The notes under the pieces: model-generated
Told to the model about the DNA's origin: nothing
The model's database searches: none
The model's input: the letters and a program-made list of their open reading frames with translations, nothing else
DNA from: Methylomonas sp.
Lineage (GTDB): Bacteria > Pseudomonadota > Gammaproteobacteria > Methylococcales > Methylomonadaceae
NCBI GenBank assembly: GCA_002928965.1
Contig: PERU01000020.1
Location: 1 to 64,000, forward strand
Direction: 5' to 3'
Length of the DNA stretch: 64,000 nt
Translations under genes and position numbers: made by a program
Part shown: positions 43,688 through 53,224 of the stretch, one piece after another
Numbering within the stretch: the stretch's first letter is position 1
Layout of the letters: every line of letters starts with the position of its first letter

Positions 43688-44968
43688 ATGCCATTTACAA
43701 CAGCATTAAGCGGCTTGAATGCCGCGTCCAATAATCTGGCGGTGACGGGCAACAATATCGCCAATGCCAATACGATTGGTTTCAAGCGTTCACGTTCAGA
43801 ATTTGCCGACGTGTATGCCTCCAGCTTGGGAGGTGTGAGCAGTATCCAGCCAGGTGCGGGTGTCAAGGTAGCCAACGTTGCACAACAGTTTACTCAAGGA
43901 AACTTGTCGTTTACCCAAAATAATCTGGATTTGGCTATTAGTGGCGAGGGATTTTTCACGCTTGCTAAAAGTCCTACTGAAATCAATAACTTATCTTATA
44001 CTAGGGCAGGTGAGTTTAAATTGGATCGAGAGGGTTATTTGGTGAATAACCAAGGTTCGGCTTTATTGGTGTATCAGCCCAATGGTACAAAAGTGACTGA
44101 TGGATTTAGTGTAGGCGTGACAAAAGCGGTACAGATCAACACGCTGACTGGTCTGCCTTCCGCAACTGATAGCGTAAAAATGATTGTCAATCTGAATTCT
44201 CAAGATGGGGTTCCTTCAGTAGCATTTGATACAGCGAATCCAGACACAAACGGGAGTTATAACAGCCAAACCTCGGTTACGGTATATGATTCACTTGGTT
44301 CACCGCATATCATGACGAGTTATTTTGTGAAAACAGCGGATAACAATTGGGATGTTTTTCATTTTATGAGCGATCCTGTTTTGGATGGTGCCGATCCCAC
44401 GACGATAACCAAGACACCTGTTGGCTCGGGAGCGTTGATTTTTAATGATGCGGGTAAGTTGGTGGACGATACTGCATCGATATTTGATATGGACCCACCG
44501 TTTGATCCTAATAATGGTGCTGCACCCATCGATATTACTTCAATCAGTTATGTCGGATCTACTCAGGTACAGCAGAAATTCAGTGTCAACGAAATGTCAC
44601 AAAATGGTTTGCCGGCTGGACGTTTAACCGGTATCGATATTGATGATGAGGGGGTGATCTTTGCCCGTTTCAGTAATGGCGGTTCCACAACCGTTGGGCA
44701 GGTTGCCTTGACACGATTCCCCAATGTGAACGGCTTGGCCAAGCTGGGTGATTCTACTTGGGGTCAAAGTGCCAATTCGGGTGAGCCGATTCGTGGCGAG
44801 GCGGGCGGTAATAATTTCGGTACCATTCAATCGGGTGCTTTGGAAGCTTCCAACGTTGATCTGGCTGCCCAACTGGTAAATCTGATCGTGGCTCAGCAGC
44901 ATTATCAAGCCAACGCCCAAACCATCACCACAGAAAATCAAATCATGCAAGCCATACTCAACATCTAA
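43688..44968 (+). CDS. flgE: Flagellar hook protein FlgE
   Basis: The structural protein of the flagellar hook. The 426 aa have the axial N-terminus FTTALSGLNAASNNLAVTGN then NIANANTIGFKRSRSEFAD, a conserved hook-basal-body domain (LDLAISGEGFFTLA, YTRAGEFKLDREGYLVN), a middle D2-type domain, and the axial C-terminus ASNVDLAAQLVNLIVAQQHY. A strong GGAGG lies before the ATG. Confidence 0.96.
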   Translation: MPFTTALSGLNAASNNLAVTGNNIANANTIGFKRSRSEFADVYASSLGGVSSIQPGAGVKVANVAQQFTQGNLSFTQNNLDLAISGEGFFTLAKSPTEINNLSYTRAGEFKLDREGYLVNNQGSALLVYQPNGTKVTDGFSVGVTKAVQINTLTGLPSATDSVKMIVNLNSQDGVPSVAFDTANPDTNGSYNSQTSVTVYDSLGSPHIMTSYFVKTADNNWDVFHFMSDPVLDGADPTTITKTPVGSGALIFNDAGKLVDDTASIFDMDPPFDPNNGAAPIDITSISYVGSTQVQQKFSVNEMSQNGLPAGRLTGIDIDDEGVIFARFSNGGSTTVGQVALTRFPNVNGLAKLGDSTWGQSANSGEPIRGEAGGNNFGTIQSGALEASNVDLAAQLVNLIVAQQHYQANAQTITTENQIMQAILNI

Positions 44969-44984
44969 TTGAGGGAGAGCCATC

Positions 44985-45734
44985 ATGGATCGTAGTCTGT
45001 ATATCGCGATGAACGGCGCCAAGCAAACCTTGCTGGCGCAAACCGCCAACGCCAACAATATGGCGCATAGTCAAACGGTCGGTTTTAAACAGGATTTTGA
45101 ACAATTTAGAGCCATGCCAGCCTTCGGTCCGGGTTTTCCTACCCGGGTCTATGCCATGACCGAACGTCCTGGCAGCGATATGGCCGCCGGTGGCTTACAA
45201 ACCACAGGTCGTGATCTGGATGTGGCGATTAATGGCGATGGCTGGTTCGCTGTGCGGGCCAAGGATGGGAATGAGGCTTATACCCGGGCCGGTGATTTAA
45301 AAATCACACCGGAAGGTTTGCTGGTTAACGGTGCAGGTCTGCAATTGTTGGGTGAGCAGGGGCAACCCATTAGCATGCCGCCCGCTCAAAAGGTAGAAAT
45401 TGGCCGTGATGGCACTATTAGTTTTATTCCGCAAGGTTCCAACGCCACTGCGTTAGTGGTGGCGGATCGCATCAAGCTTGTCAATCCTGGTAATAATAAT
45501 CTGGAAAAACGCGAAGATGGTTTGATGCATCTAAAACAAGCTGGTGCGGCCCCGCCACCGGCAGATGCCAATATCAATCTGATGACGGGGGCGTTGGAAG
45601 GCAGTAACGTCAACGCCATGGCGGCGATGGTGGAAATGATCGAATTGCAACGCAACTTTGAAATGCAAAGTAAAGTCATGAAAAGTGTCGATGAAAATGC
45701 TGGTGCCACTGCCAAGTTAATGCAAATGGCATAA
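44985..45734 (+). CDS. flgF: Flagellar rod protein FlgF
   Basis: A proximal-rod subunit of 249 aa. It begins [20 protein letters not shown] with [19 protein letters not shown], shows [18 protein letters not shown] and [17 protein letters not shown], and ends [23 protein letters not shown]. The methionine-rich C-terminus and the length separate it from FlgG. It is 16 bp after flgE. The spacer to flgG contains a hairpin that would mask the flgG ribosome-binding site. Confidence 0.95.
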   Translation: MDRSLYIAMNGAKQTLLAQTANANNMAHSQTVGFKQDFEQFRAMPAFGPGFPTRVYAMTERPGSDMAAGGLQTTGRDLDVAINGDGWFAVRAKDGNEAYTRAGDLKITPEGLLVNGAGLQLLGEQGQPISMPPAQKVEIGRDGTISFIPQGSNATALVVADRIKLVNPGNNNLEKREDGLMHLKQAGAAPPPADANINLMTGALEGSNVNAMAAMVEMIELQRNFEMQSKVMKSVDENAGATAKLMQMA

Positions 45735-45745
45735 AACCTGCTTTA

Positions 45746-45778
45746 CTCCTGATAAGACAAAAAAATGTCATCAGGAGG
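45746..45778 (+). promoter_or_regulatory. Hairpin sequestering the flgG ribosome-binding site
   Basis: CTCCTGAT (45746-45753) pairs with ATCAGGAG (45770-45777), and GACA (45756-45759) with TGTC (45766-45769), around an A6 loop and an AA bulge. The right arm contains the AGGAG of the flgG Shine-Dalgarno sequence (AGGAGG, 45773-45778), six bases from the ATG. In the mRNA the flgG site would be hidden until the structure opens. Confidence 0.6.
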
Positions 45779-45783
45779 TTATC

Positions 45784-46572
45784 ATGACAGAACGTGCTTT
45801 ATGGGTGGCCAAAACCGGCCTGGATGCCCAACAAACCCGAATGGCGGTTATTTCCAATAACTTGGCCAACGTCAATACCACAGGATTCAAAAAAGCCCGG
45901 CCCATCTTTGAAGATCTGGTCTATCAAAGTATGCGGCAGGTTGGCTCGCAAACTACCCAAAATACTGAATTACCCACTGGCCTTCAGTTGGGCACCGGGG
46001 TCAGAACCGTGGCAACTGAGAAACTGCATACCCAGGGCAATATTCTGCAAACTGAAAATTCGCTGGATGTGGCCATTAATGGTCGTGGTTATCTGCAAAT
46101 TTTGATGCCCAATGGCGACATTCAATATACCCGCGACGGCTCGTTTAAATTGGATTCGCAAGGTCAGATCGTGACTGCCGGCGGCTTGACGCTGGAACCC
46201 AATATCGCCATTCCACCGGATGCCCTCAGCATCAGTATTGGTCGTGATGGTTCGGTCAATGTGGTTCAACCCGGAAATGCTGCCGCCACCAACGTCGGGC
46301 AGATTCAATTGGCCGACTTTATCAATCCTGCCGGTCTGGAACCCGTCGGCGAAAACCTGTTCCGTGAATCCGTGGCCAGTGGCCCAGCCCTCATCGGCGT
46401 ACCCGGAGAGGAAGAACGCGGGTTTTTGATGCAAGGTGCGTTAGAGACTTCTAACGTCAACGTAGTGGAAGAACTGGTGAATATGATTGAAACCCAGCGT
46501 GCCTACGAAATGAACTCCAAAGCCATTTCTACCACCGATGAAATGCTGTCATACGTGACTCAGCAACTTTAG
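45784..46572 (+). CDS. flgG: Flagellar distal rod protein FlgG
   Basis: The distal rod subunit, 262 aa, the expected FlgG length. Features are [20 protein letters not shown] with [60 protein letters not shown], and the C-terminal [20 protein letters not shown]. The strong AGGAGG is embedded in an upstream hairpin, suggesting separate translational control. Confidence 0.97.
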   Translation: MTERALWVAKTGLDAQQTRMAVISNNLANVNTTGFKKARPIFEDLVYQSMRQVGSQTTQNTELPTGLQLGTGVRTVATEKLHTQGNILQTENSLDVAINGRGYLQILMPNGDIQYTRDGSFKLDSQGQIVTAGGLTLEPNIAIPPDALSISIGRDGSVNVVQPGNAAATNVGQIQLADFINPAGLEPVGENLFRESVASGPALIGVPGEEERGFLMQGALETSNVNVVEELVNMIETQRAYEMNSKAISTTDEMLSYVTQQL

Positions 46573-46588
46573 ACTCAGGACATTCATC

Positions 46589-47257
46589 ATGAAAACCATC
46601 GTGTTAATCAGTTTGTCAGCCGTTATTTTGATGGGTTGCGACACTGTGCCCAAACGGGATATGGATTTTTCGCCGGTACAACCAGCCGATTTGCGCCCAC
46701 CCCCTGCCAATAACGGTTCCATTTATCAATCCGGTTACGATATGCGCCTGTTTGAAGATCATGCCGCCAGACGGGTAGGGGATGTATTGACAGTGACGCT
46801 CAACGAAAGAACCAATGCGCAAAAGATAGCCGATCTGGGAACGGCCAAAGATACATCGATCAGCGTGCAAGCCCCGTATTTAATGGGTATGAGTCCGGCC
46901 ACCATTTTAGGGCAGGATGTGAAAACCGAGATTGCCACCTCGCAAAGTTTTGAAGGCATGGGGGACGCTCGACAAAGTAATCTGTTGACCGGTGATATCA
47001 GCGTGACGGTTGTTGAAGTCATGCCTAACGGTAATTTACGGGTACGTGGCGAAAAACGCGTAGCGCTCAACGACGGCAGCGAATACATCCGTTTATCCGG
47101 TATTGTCCGACCCATCGATATTGATGTGGCCAATATCGTACCATCCAGTAAAGTGGCCGATGCCACCATTATGTATACCGGTGATGGCGCGGTGGCTGAT
47201 TCCAACAAAATGGGTTGGTTGGCGCGCTTCTTTAATAGTCCGATCTTTCCTTTTTAA
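46589..47257 (+). CDS. flgH: Flagellar L-ring lipoprotein FlgH
   Basis: The outer-membrane L-ring protein, 222 aa. The signal peptide ends in a lipobox LMGC (Cys about residue 17), so it is lipidated. The mature part carries NGSIYQSGYDMRLFEDHAAR, VGDVLTVTLNERTNAQK and GNLRVRGEKRVALNDGSEYI, all FlgH signatures. It follows flgG by 16 bp. Confidence 0.96.
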   Translation: MKTIVLISLSAVILMGCDTVPKRDMDFSPVQPADLRPPPANNGSIYQSGYDMRLFEDHAARRVGDVLTVTLNERTNAQKIADLGTAKDTSISVQAPYLMGMSPATILGQDVKTEIATSQSFEGMGDARQSNLLTGDISVTVVEVMPNGNLRVRGEKRVALNDGSEYIRLSGIVRPIDIDVANIVPSSKVADATIMYTGDGAVADSNKMGWLARFFNSPIFPF

Positions 47258-47269
47258 CGGAGCACTGTC

Positions 47270-48358
47270 ATGAACAGGCTGATTTTAGTATTGTTTTTAG
47301 GTCTGCTGACTACTGCGGCGCAGGCCGAACGGATCAAAGACATTGCCTCGGTGGCTGGTGTACGCAGCAACCAGTTGATTGGTTATGGATTGGTGACCGG
47401 TTTGGATAAATCCGGGGATAAAACCCGTTTTACCGGCCAAAGTTTGCGCAACATGATGGGTAAACTCGGCATGACTTTGCCGCCCGGCACCGATCCCAGG
47501 GCCAAAAACGTGGCGCTCGTGAGTGTGCATGCTGATTTGCCCGCATTTGCCAAGCCAGGTCAAAAAATTGACGTGACCGTGTCTTCGATTGGCGACGCCA
47601 AAAGCCTGCGTGGCGGATCATTATTGATGAGCCCTTTGCGTGGTGCCGACGGTAACGTGTACGCGGTAGCACAGGGTAATTTAGTAGTAGGCGGATTAAG
47701 CGCCTCCGGTCAGGATGGTTCAAAAATTACCGTCAACAATCCATTGGTGGGACGGGTGCCAAATGGGGCTATCGTGGAACGGGCCGTACCTACCTCGTTT
47801 GATCAAAGCGCTGATTTGGTGTTTAACCTCAACAGTGCCGACTTTACCACTGCCAGCCGGGTTGCCGAAGCCATTAATAAATCGTTAGGAGCAGGCGCTG
47901 CACAAGCGGTTGATGGCACCTCTGTGACAGTCAGGGCGCCTGTTGATGTTAATCAACGAGTGAGTTTCACCTCTGTACTGGAGAATATTGAGGTATCGCC
48001 CGATGATGCGCCAGCCAAAGTGATTATCAATTCCAGAACCGGCACAGTCATCATCAATAGCAAGGTTAGAGTCCAACCCGCTGCGGTATCGCATGGCAGT
48101 CTTACCGTGACGATCAACGAAAATCTGCAAGTCAGTCAGCCCGGTGCATTAGCCGGCGGCACAACGGCAGTGACACCACAATCCGACGTGTCGGTGAAGG
48201 AAGAGAATAACCACATGTTTGTGTTTAGTCCGGGGGTATCACTGGATGAAATTGTGCAGGCAGTCAATAGTGTTGGTGCAGCGCCCAGCGACTTGGTAGC
48301 TATTTTGGAAGCGTTGAAGTCAGCTGGCGCACTTCGTGCTGAGTTAATGGTGATATAG
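47270..48358 (+). CDS. flgI: Flagellar P-ring protein FlgI
   Basis: The periplasmic P-ring subunit, 362 aa with a Sec signal peptide (about residues 1-19, cleavage near AQA-ERI). The mature start [20 protein letters not shown] with [13 protein letters not shown] is diagnostic, as are [20 protein letters not shown] and the C-terminal [20 protein letters not shown]. It lies 12 bp after flgH. Confidence 0.97.
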   Translation: MNRLILVLFLGLLTTAAQAERIKDIASVAGVRSNQLIGYGLVTGLDKSGDKTRFTGQSLRNMMGKLGMTLPPGTDPRAKNVALVSVHADLPAFAKPGQKIDVTVSSIGDAKSLRGGSLLMSPLRGADGNVYAVAQGNLVVGGLSASGQDGSKITVNNPLVGRVPNGAIVERAVPTSFDQSADLVFNLNSADFTTASRVAEAINKSLGAGAAQAVDGTSVTVRAPVDVNQRVSFTSVLENIEVSPDDAPAKVIINSRTGTVIINSKVRVQPAAVSHGSLTVTINENLQVSQPGALAGGTTAVTPQSDVSVKEENNHMFVFSPGVSLDEIVQAVNSVGAAPSDLVAILEALKSAGALRAELMVI

Positions 48359-48401
48359 GTGCAGGCGTCAAATTTTGGTCGAGCCTGATCAGGAGGTTCT
48401 C

Positions 48402-49427
48402 ATGTTAAACACAGATACAGCAGCGGTTTATACCGACTTTAATGGCTTAGCCAAGCTAAAACAAGGCGCCCGTGAGAAAACACCGGAAGCGATCAAGGAA
48501 GTGTCAAAACAGTTTGAATCGGTGTTTTTGAACATGGTGTTAAAAAGTATGCGTCAAGCCAAACTGGCTGACGGAGCCCTGGATAGCAAACAAAGTGAGT
48601 TTTATCGGGACATGTTCGATCAACAGATGGCTATCGAATTGTCGGGTAAGCCGGGAGTGGGTCTGGCGGATGTGATTGCCAAACAGTTGTCGCCCAAACA
48701 AAAATCCGATGATGAAGAAACCATGCAGGCTGGGGATTATTTGAACAGGGCGATGGGAGCCAATAACAACGCACATGTTCAACCGTTGCATCTGAAACAA
48801 GCTGCGTATTCTGCCGAGCCTTTGGATGAATCCGGTCTCAGCAGTTTGCAGGAAAGTCTGGAGCGACTTGAACAGAGTCAGCGGTCATTAAATGAACAAT
48901 GGCAAGCCATGCAGGCCGGCGGTCGCAGCAATTCAGGCGAAATGTCCGTTAATAAACAAATATTTATGAGTCAGTTACTGCCCCATGCACAACAGGCTGC
49001 CAGCGAGTTGGGCGTCGATGCCAACGTACTCTTGGCGCAGGCGGCACTGGAAACCGGCTGGGGTAAATCCGTGATTAAAAACGCCCAGGGTGACAGCAGT
49101 TTTAATCTGTTCAACATCAAAGCCGATAAAAGCTGGCAGGGCAAACAGGCCAGGGTGTCTACGCTGGAGTTTGATGGTGATGTGGCTAGAAAGGAAATGG
49201 CAGGTTTCAGATCCTATGATTCGTACAAGCAAAGTTTTGATGATTATGTCAGTTTCATCAAGTCCAATCCCAGGTATGGCGATGCCCTGAAAAATGCCGA
49301 TAACCCTGCACAGTATGTACGGGAGTTACAAAAGGCCGGTTATGCCACTGATCCACGTTATGCTGAAAAAATCATGAGTATTTATAACAGCCAGATCGCC
49401 GCTCAATCCATGGCTGATGTAGGCTAG
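48402..49427 (+). CDS. flgJ: Flagellum-specific peptidoglycan hydrolase FlgJ
   Basis: FlgJ caps the growing rod and opens a hole in the peptidoglycan. I start at the ATG at 48402 (MLNTDTAAVYTDFNG), which has AGGAGG at good spacing; an in-frame start 27 bp upstream lacks one. The 341-aa product has the N-terminal rod-binding domain (VSKQFESVFLNMVLKSMRQA), a Q/S-rich linker (about residues 120-190), and a C-terminal beta-N-acetylglucosaminidase domain with QAALETGWGKSVIK bearing the catalytic Glu. Confidence 0.94.
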   Translation: MLNTDTAAVYTDFNGLAKLKQGAREKTPEAIKEVSKQFESVFLNMVLKSMRQAKLADGALDSKQSEFYRDMFDQQMAIELSGKPGVGLADVIAKQLSPKQKSDDEETMQAGDYLNRAMGANNNAHVQPLHLKQAAYSAEPLDESGLSSLQESLERLEQSQRSLNEQWQAMQAGGRSNSGEMSVNKQIFMSQLLPHAQQAASELGVDANVLLAQAALETGWGKSVIKNAQGDSSFNLFNIKADKSWQGKQARVSTLEFDGDVARKEMAGFRSYDSYKQSFDDYVSFIKSNPRYGDALKNADNPAQYVRELQKAGYATDPRYAEKIMSIYNSQIAAQSMADVG

Positions 49428-49435
49428 GAGGCAAT

Positions 49436-51115
49436 ATGTCAATCGGCATTATAAATTCGGCAATCTCCGGACTGGCGGCTTTTCAACGTTCACTGGACGT
49501 GACCAGCAATAACATTGCCAATGTCAATACAGAGGGATATAGCCGCCAGCGTGTTGAATTGCAGACGAGACCGGAGCAATATTCAGGTAACGGCTATATG
49601 GGCAGCGGCGTAAATGTCGCCACCATCAAGCGAAGTTACGATGAATTTATTAATAATCAAGTACGTGCTAGTTCCACAGCCTTTCATGATGTAGACAATT
49701 TTTATCGTTTGTCCTCCCGCATTGATAATTTGCTGGCCGATCAAAGTACTGGCTTATCCTCCGCTATGAAGACTTTTTTCAACAGTGTCAATGATGTGGC
49801 TAACGATCCCACGTCATTGCCGGCTCGGCAGGTGATGTTGTCTGAAGGGGATGCGATTGCCAAACACTTCAATAGTTTGTCTGCCCGTTTTGAAGAAATT
49901 CGCCAGCAGGTTAATAATAATCTGGAAACGTCTGTGCAGGAAGTCAATGCGTTTGCAAAGTCTATTGCCAATTTAAACCAGCAAATAACCGATGCTATTG
50001 GTAAATCTCAGGGGCTACAATTGCCGAATGCCTTGATGGATCAGCGCGATTTGCTATTGGCGAAAATGGCGGAAAAGATGGATATTGCAGTAGTTCCTCA
50101 ACCGAATGGCAGCTTTAGTGTATTTGCTGGTCAGGGGCAACCCTTGATTCTGGGAAATCACGCCAGTAGTTTGTCATTACAGGCGGCTTTGGATGATCCT
50201 TCACGAAGAATGTTGATGATGAATGGCGAAGATATTTCCCATACCCTGACAGGTGGACAGATATATGGCAGCATCCGCTTTAGGGATGGCATGCTTGACC
50301 CTGCGCAACAGCAGATGGGGCTGATGGCAAGCGGTTTGGCGGAGGAGTTTAATGCTGTTTATCGAAACGGTTATGACATGCAAGGTCAGAATGGTCAGAA
50401 TTTCTTTGAATTGGGTACGCCCACCGCGCAAGTCAGAGTAACGGCTGGTGATACTGCTCTGAAGGTGACTGCTGTCTATCTGCCTCCTGATCCATTGGAT
50501 TTGTCCATCACAAATCCAACCCAAAATTGGGGTGCATCTTATCGGGTGACTGTGACTGGAATCGATACGTATCAATTAACCAATTTAAGTACCAATCAAG
50601 CAGTGGATCTTAGTAGTTTTGGAGAATTAACTGATACCGCGGCGGCTAACGGTTTTAGTATCAACATTGATGGCACTCAAACTCAAGGTGATACATTTAT
50701 CATTAGTCCGCATTTTAATATGGCTGGCAGTATCAAGCTGAATCAGAATATTGCTTCACCCAAGCAAATTGCCGCTGCCGCTGCGCCAGGATTGGCAGGT
50801 GATAACAGTATTGCCTTACAACTTGCCGGGTTGGAGTCAAAAAATCTGATGATGGGCGGTAAAAGCTCTCTCAGTCAAATCTACGGACAAATAGTAGCAA
50901 CGGTAGGTTCGCAAACGCGAACAGCAATGGTAGGACGGAGTGCTCAAGAAGTGTTGTTTAACCAAGCTACTGCGGCGCGTGAGGATTTGGCGGGTGTTAA
51001 TCTGGATGAAGAGGCGGCAAATTTGATCAAGTTTCAAAATGCCTATCAGGCTGCAGCGAGGGCCGTATCCGTCGCCAGCAATCTTTTCGATACACTGATA
51101 GGCATCGTACGTTAG
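49436..51115 (+). CDS. flgK: Flagellar hook-associated protein 1 FlgK
   Basis: The first hook-filament junction protein, 559 aa. It begins SIGIINSAISGLAAFQRSLD with SNNIANVNTEGYSRQRVEL, has the coiled region TSVQEVNAFAKSIANLNQQI, a variable middle part, and the axial C-terminus NLDEEAANLIKFQNAYQAAA with RAVSVASNLFDTLIGIVR. The length and both ends fit FlgK. GGAGGC precedes the ATG. Confidence 0.96.
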   Translation: MSIGIINSAISGLAAFQRSLDVTSNNIANVNTEGYSRQRVELQTRPEQYSGNGYMGSGVNVATIKRSYDEFINNQVRASSTAFHDVDNFYRLSSRIDNLLADQSTGLSSAMKTFFNSVNDVANDPTSLPARQVMLSEGDAIAKHFNSLSARFEEIRQQVNNNLETSVQEVNAFAKSIANLNQQITDAIGKSQGLQLPNALMDQRDLLLAKMAEKMDIAVVPQPNGSFSVFAGQGQPLILGNHASSLSLQAALDDPSRRMLMMNGEDISHTLTGGQIYGSIRFRDGMLDPAQQQMGLMASGLAEEFNAVYRNGYDMQGQNGQNFFELGTPTAQVRVTAGDTALKVTAVYLPPDPLDLSITNPTQNWGASYRVTVTGIDTYQLTNLSTNQAVDLSSFGELTDTAAANGFSINIDGTQTQGDTFIISPHFNMAGSIKLNQNIASPKQIAAAAAPGLAGDNSIALQLAGLESKNLMMGGKSSLSQIYGQIVATVGSQTRTAMVGRSAQEVLFNQATAAREDLAGVNLDEEAANLIKFQNAYQAAARAVSVASNLFDTLIGIVR

Positions 51116-51125
51116 GAGCGTCATC

Positions 51126-52037
51126 ATGCGAGTATCAACGACTTTTCAACACCAATTGAGTGTCAATGCCATGTTGGACCAACATGCAAAGTTGACTCAA
51201 ACTCAGCTTAAACTTTCGAGCGGTAAAAAATATCTAACGCCTTCCGAAAACTCAGTTGCTGCAGCGGATCTAATTAATTTCCAGCAAAACATAAAAGTCA
51301 ATGAGCAGTTCCAGGTCAATATCAACACAGCTAGGCAGCGATTGGAACTGCAGGAATCCAGTCTGGGGAATGCTACCGAAACCATTCACCGCATCAGGGA
51401 TCTGGCAATCCAGGGCTTAAATGGCATTAACACCCAGGAAAATCGTAAACAAATTTCCAAAGAAATCAATCAGCTAAATGAACATTTGCTCACGTTGGCC
51501 AATACACGCAATGCCAACGGAGAATATATTTTTTCCGGCACTAAAACCGATACGGCAGCGTATAGCTCTCTGGCGGGTAATTACTCGTTTGACGGTGAAC
51601 CAGACAGCCATAGGCGAATTGCTATTGGGCCTGAGCGTAGTCTGACCGATGCTGATCCTGGCAATCAGGTGTTTGGTGAATTGGCAGCAGACCCCTTGGA
51701 GCCGGGCTCCATCTCCAATATATTTCAGGCGGTTGCAAAGCTGTCTCAGGATTTGCAGGCAGACCAGCCCAATTCAAATTCCTTGACCGATCTGGATCAA
51801 GCGATGAAACGATTTGAAATGGTTCGCGCATCTACTGGAGCGCGTTTGCATGCACTGGATAGCCAGGAAAGCCTAAACGCAGACTATATCCTGGAAAATC
51901 AAGCCACGGCATCGGAAATTGGTGATCTTGATTACGCTGAAGCCTTAAGCAGATTTAACTTGCAACAAGTTTCTTTGCAGGCCGCTCAACAGGCGTTTAC
52001 CAAGGTACAAAATCTATCTTTGTTTAATTTCTTGTAA
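51126..52037 (+). CDS. flgL: Flagellar hook-associated protein 3 FlgL
   Basis: The second hook-filament junction protein, 303 aa, related to flagellin. The N-terminus MRVSTTFQHQLSVNAMLDQH with LSSGKKYLTPSENS, the loop NTRNANGEYIFSGTKTDTAA, and the C-terminal YAEALSRFNLQQVSLQAAQQ are typical. It ends the flagellar stretch; the redoxin gene follows after 8 bp and may be read from the same transcript. Confidence 0.95.
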   Translation: MRVSTTFQHQLSVNAMLDQHAKLTQTQLKLSSGKKYLTPSENSVAAADLINFQQNIKVNEQFQVNINTARQRLELQESSLGNATETIHRIRDLAIQGLNGINTQENRKQISKEINQLNEHLLTLANTRNANGEYIFSGTKTDTAAYSSLAGNYSFDGEPDSHRRIAIGPERSLTDADPGNQVFGELAADPLEPGSISNIFQAVAKLSQDLQADQPNSNSLTDLDQAMKRFEMVRASTGARLHALDSQESLNADYILENQATASEIGDLDYAEALSRFNLQQVSLQAAQQAFTKVQNLSLFNFL

Positions 52038-52045
52038 CTTTTACC

Positions 52046-52714
52046 ATGGTTCATGCAACGCTTGGACACATGCCGCCACCCTTATCGCTAATGCAGTGGG
52101 TGCAGGGCGATTCGGTCAGCTTGCAAGGACTGATCGGGCAGGTGGTATTGATTGAAGTGTTTCAAGTCAATTGTCCCGGTTGTTTTTTGTATTCCTTGCC
52201 GCAAGCGATTGACTTGCATAACCGCTATGCCAGCCAAGGTTTGGCGGTGTTGGGCATTGCTACGGCATTTGAAGATTTTGATAAAAATACTCTGGATAAT
52301 TTAAAAGCCCTGTTGGAAAACGGCCATGTGGTAGGCGAAACATACAAAGCGTTATCTGAAAAAGGGCAACTTATAGAGGACTGCTGGCCGCAACGGATAC
52401 CTTTTCCGGTGGCAATGGATTCCTTGATTAAAAATGATCTGCCTGTCAGTGAGGCCAGAGTTGATCACTATATTCAGGCCCATCTCCCCGAGTTTTTTCA
52501 CCAGCCTTCAGCTTATCAACAGCAGTTGAAACAGCGGGTTGTTAACTACCTGCAACAACAGCAATATACCCCGCAAACCTTCAATGGATTTGCTTTGCAA
52601 GGCACGCCATCGCATATCTTGATTGATCAGCATGGCAAACTGCGTCATTGCACATTTGGATTTTTTCCGGAACTGGAGTTGCGCATTCAGCAACTGCTGG
52701 CAGAAAGGTTTTGA
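52046..52714 (+). CDS. Thioredoxin-like (redoxin/TlpA-type) protein
   Basis: A 222-aa cytoplasmic protein of the AhpC/TSA-TlpA redoxin group. LIGQVVLIEVFQVNCPGCFL contains the active CPGC disulfide motif (about residues 45-48); LAVLGIATAFEDFD and the cis-Pro region GTPSHILIDQHGKLRHC complete a thioredoxin fold. A helical insertion of about 80 residues (LDNLKALLENGHVVGE to KQRVVNYLQQQQYTPQ) lies between. There is no signal peptide. It is placed directly after flgL and overlaps no gene; thpR begins at the next base. Its substrate is unknown. Confidence 0.75.
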   Translation: MVHATLGHMPPPLSLMQWVQGDSVSLQGLIGQVVLIEVFQVNCPGCFLYSLPQAIDLHNRYASQGLAVLGIATAFEDFDKNTLDNLKALLENGHVVGETYKALSEKGQLIEDCWPQRIPFPVAMDSLIKNDLPVSEARVDHYIQAHLPEFFHQPSAYQQQLKQRVVNYLQQQQYTPQTFNGFALQGTPSHILIDQHGKLRHCTFGFFPELELRIQQLLAERF

Positions 52715-53224
52715 ATGAAACGTCTGTTTTTTGCATTGTGGCCTGAGGATTTGACGCGACTGACTTGTGCGCATCTGGCGCAACAGATTCAGGGCGTCGG
52801 TAAACCTGTTTTTGCTGATAATTTGCATGTCACCGTGTTGTTTTTAGGGCAGGTCAATAACGCACAACAACAGGCGATCACTGCTGCTGCGGCGCAAATC
52901 AAGCCTGCCGCCATGCAGTTATGTTTCGATCATTTGGCCTATTGGAAAAAACCAGCGATTGTGTGTTTACGCAGTCGACAAACCGATGCCAATTTGTCCT
53001 TACTGGTCGAACAACTTCAACTGGCGGCCATGCAAAATGACCTTTACTTTGAGGAAAGGCCTTATGTACCGCATGTGACGTTGCTCAGACATGCGCAATC
53101 ACTACCGCAGATTCTGTTCGAGCCGATTGAGTGGAATTCAGATGGGTTTTGTCTGGTTGAATCGCGCTCCACCCCGCACGGGGTGGAGTACAGTGTGCTC
53201 GAACGCTGGGGCGGCGACAGTTAA
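52715..53224 (+). CDS. thpR: RNA 2',3'-cyclic phosphodiesterase ThpR
   Basis: A 2H phosphoesterase that opens 2',3'-cyclic phosphates on RNA ends; the family was first described as a 2'-5' RNA ligase. The 169 aa start MKRLFFALWPED, and the two catalytic HxT motifs are LHVTVLFLGQV (about residue 38) and VPHVTLLR (about residue 125). The C-terminal SRSTPHGVEYSVLERW matches the family. It begins on the base after the redoxin stop, and its stop codon overlaps the convergent mltB stop. A perfect palindrome lies in its last codons. Confidence 0.92.
   Translation: MKRLFFALWPEDLTRLTCAHLAQQIQGVGKPVFADNLHVTVLFLGQVNNAQQQAITAAAAQIKPAAMQLCFDHLAYWKKPAIVCLRSRQTDANLSLLVEQLQLAAMQNDLYFEERPYVPHVTLLRHAQSLPQILFEPIEWNSDGFCLVESRSTPHGVEYSVLERWGGDS
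53167..53188. repeat. 22-bp perfect palindrome inside the 3' end of thpR
   Basis: CTCCACCCCG and CGGGGTGGAG are exact complements separated by CA, within the coding sequence for the conserved STPHGVEY segment and about 35 bp before the stop. It may serve as a terminator for the convergent thpR and mltB, which have no intergenic space. Confidence 0.45.
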
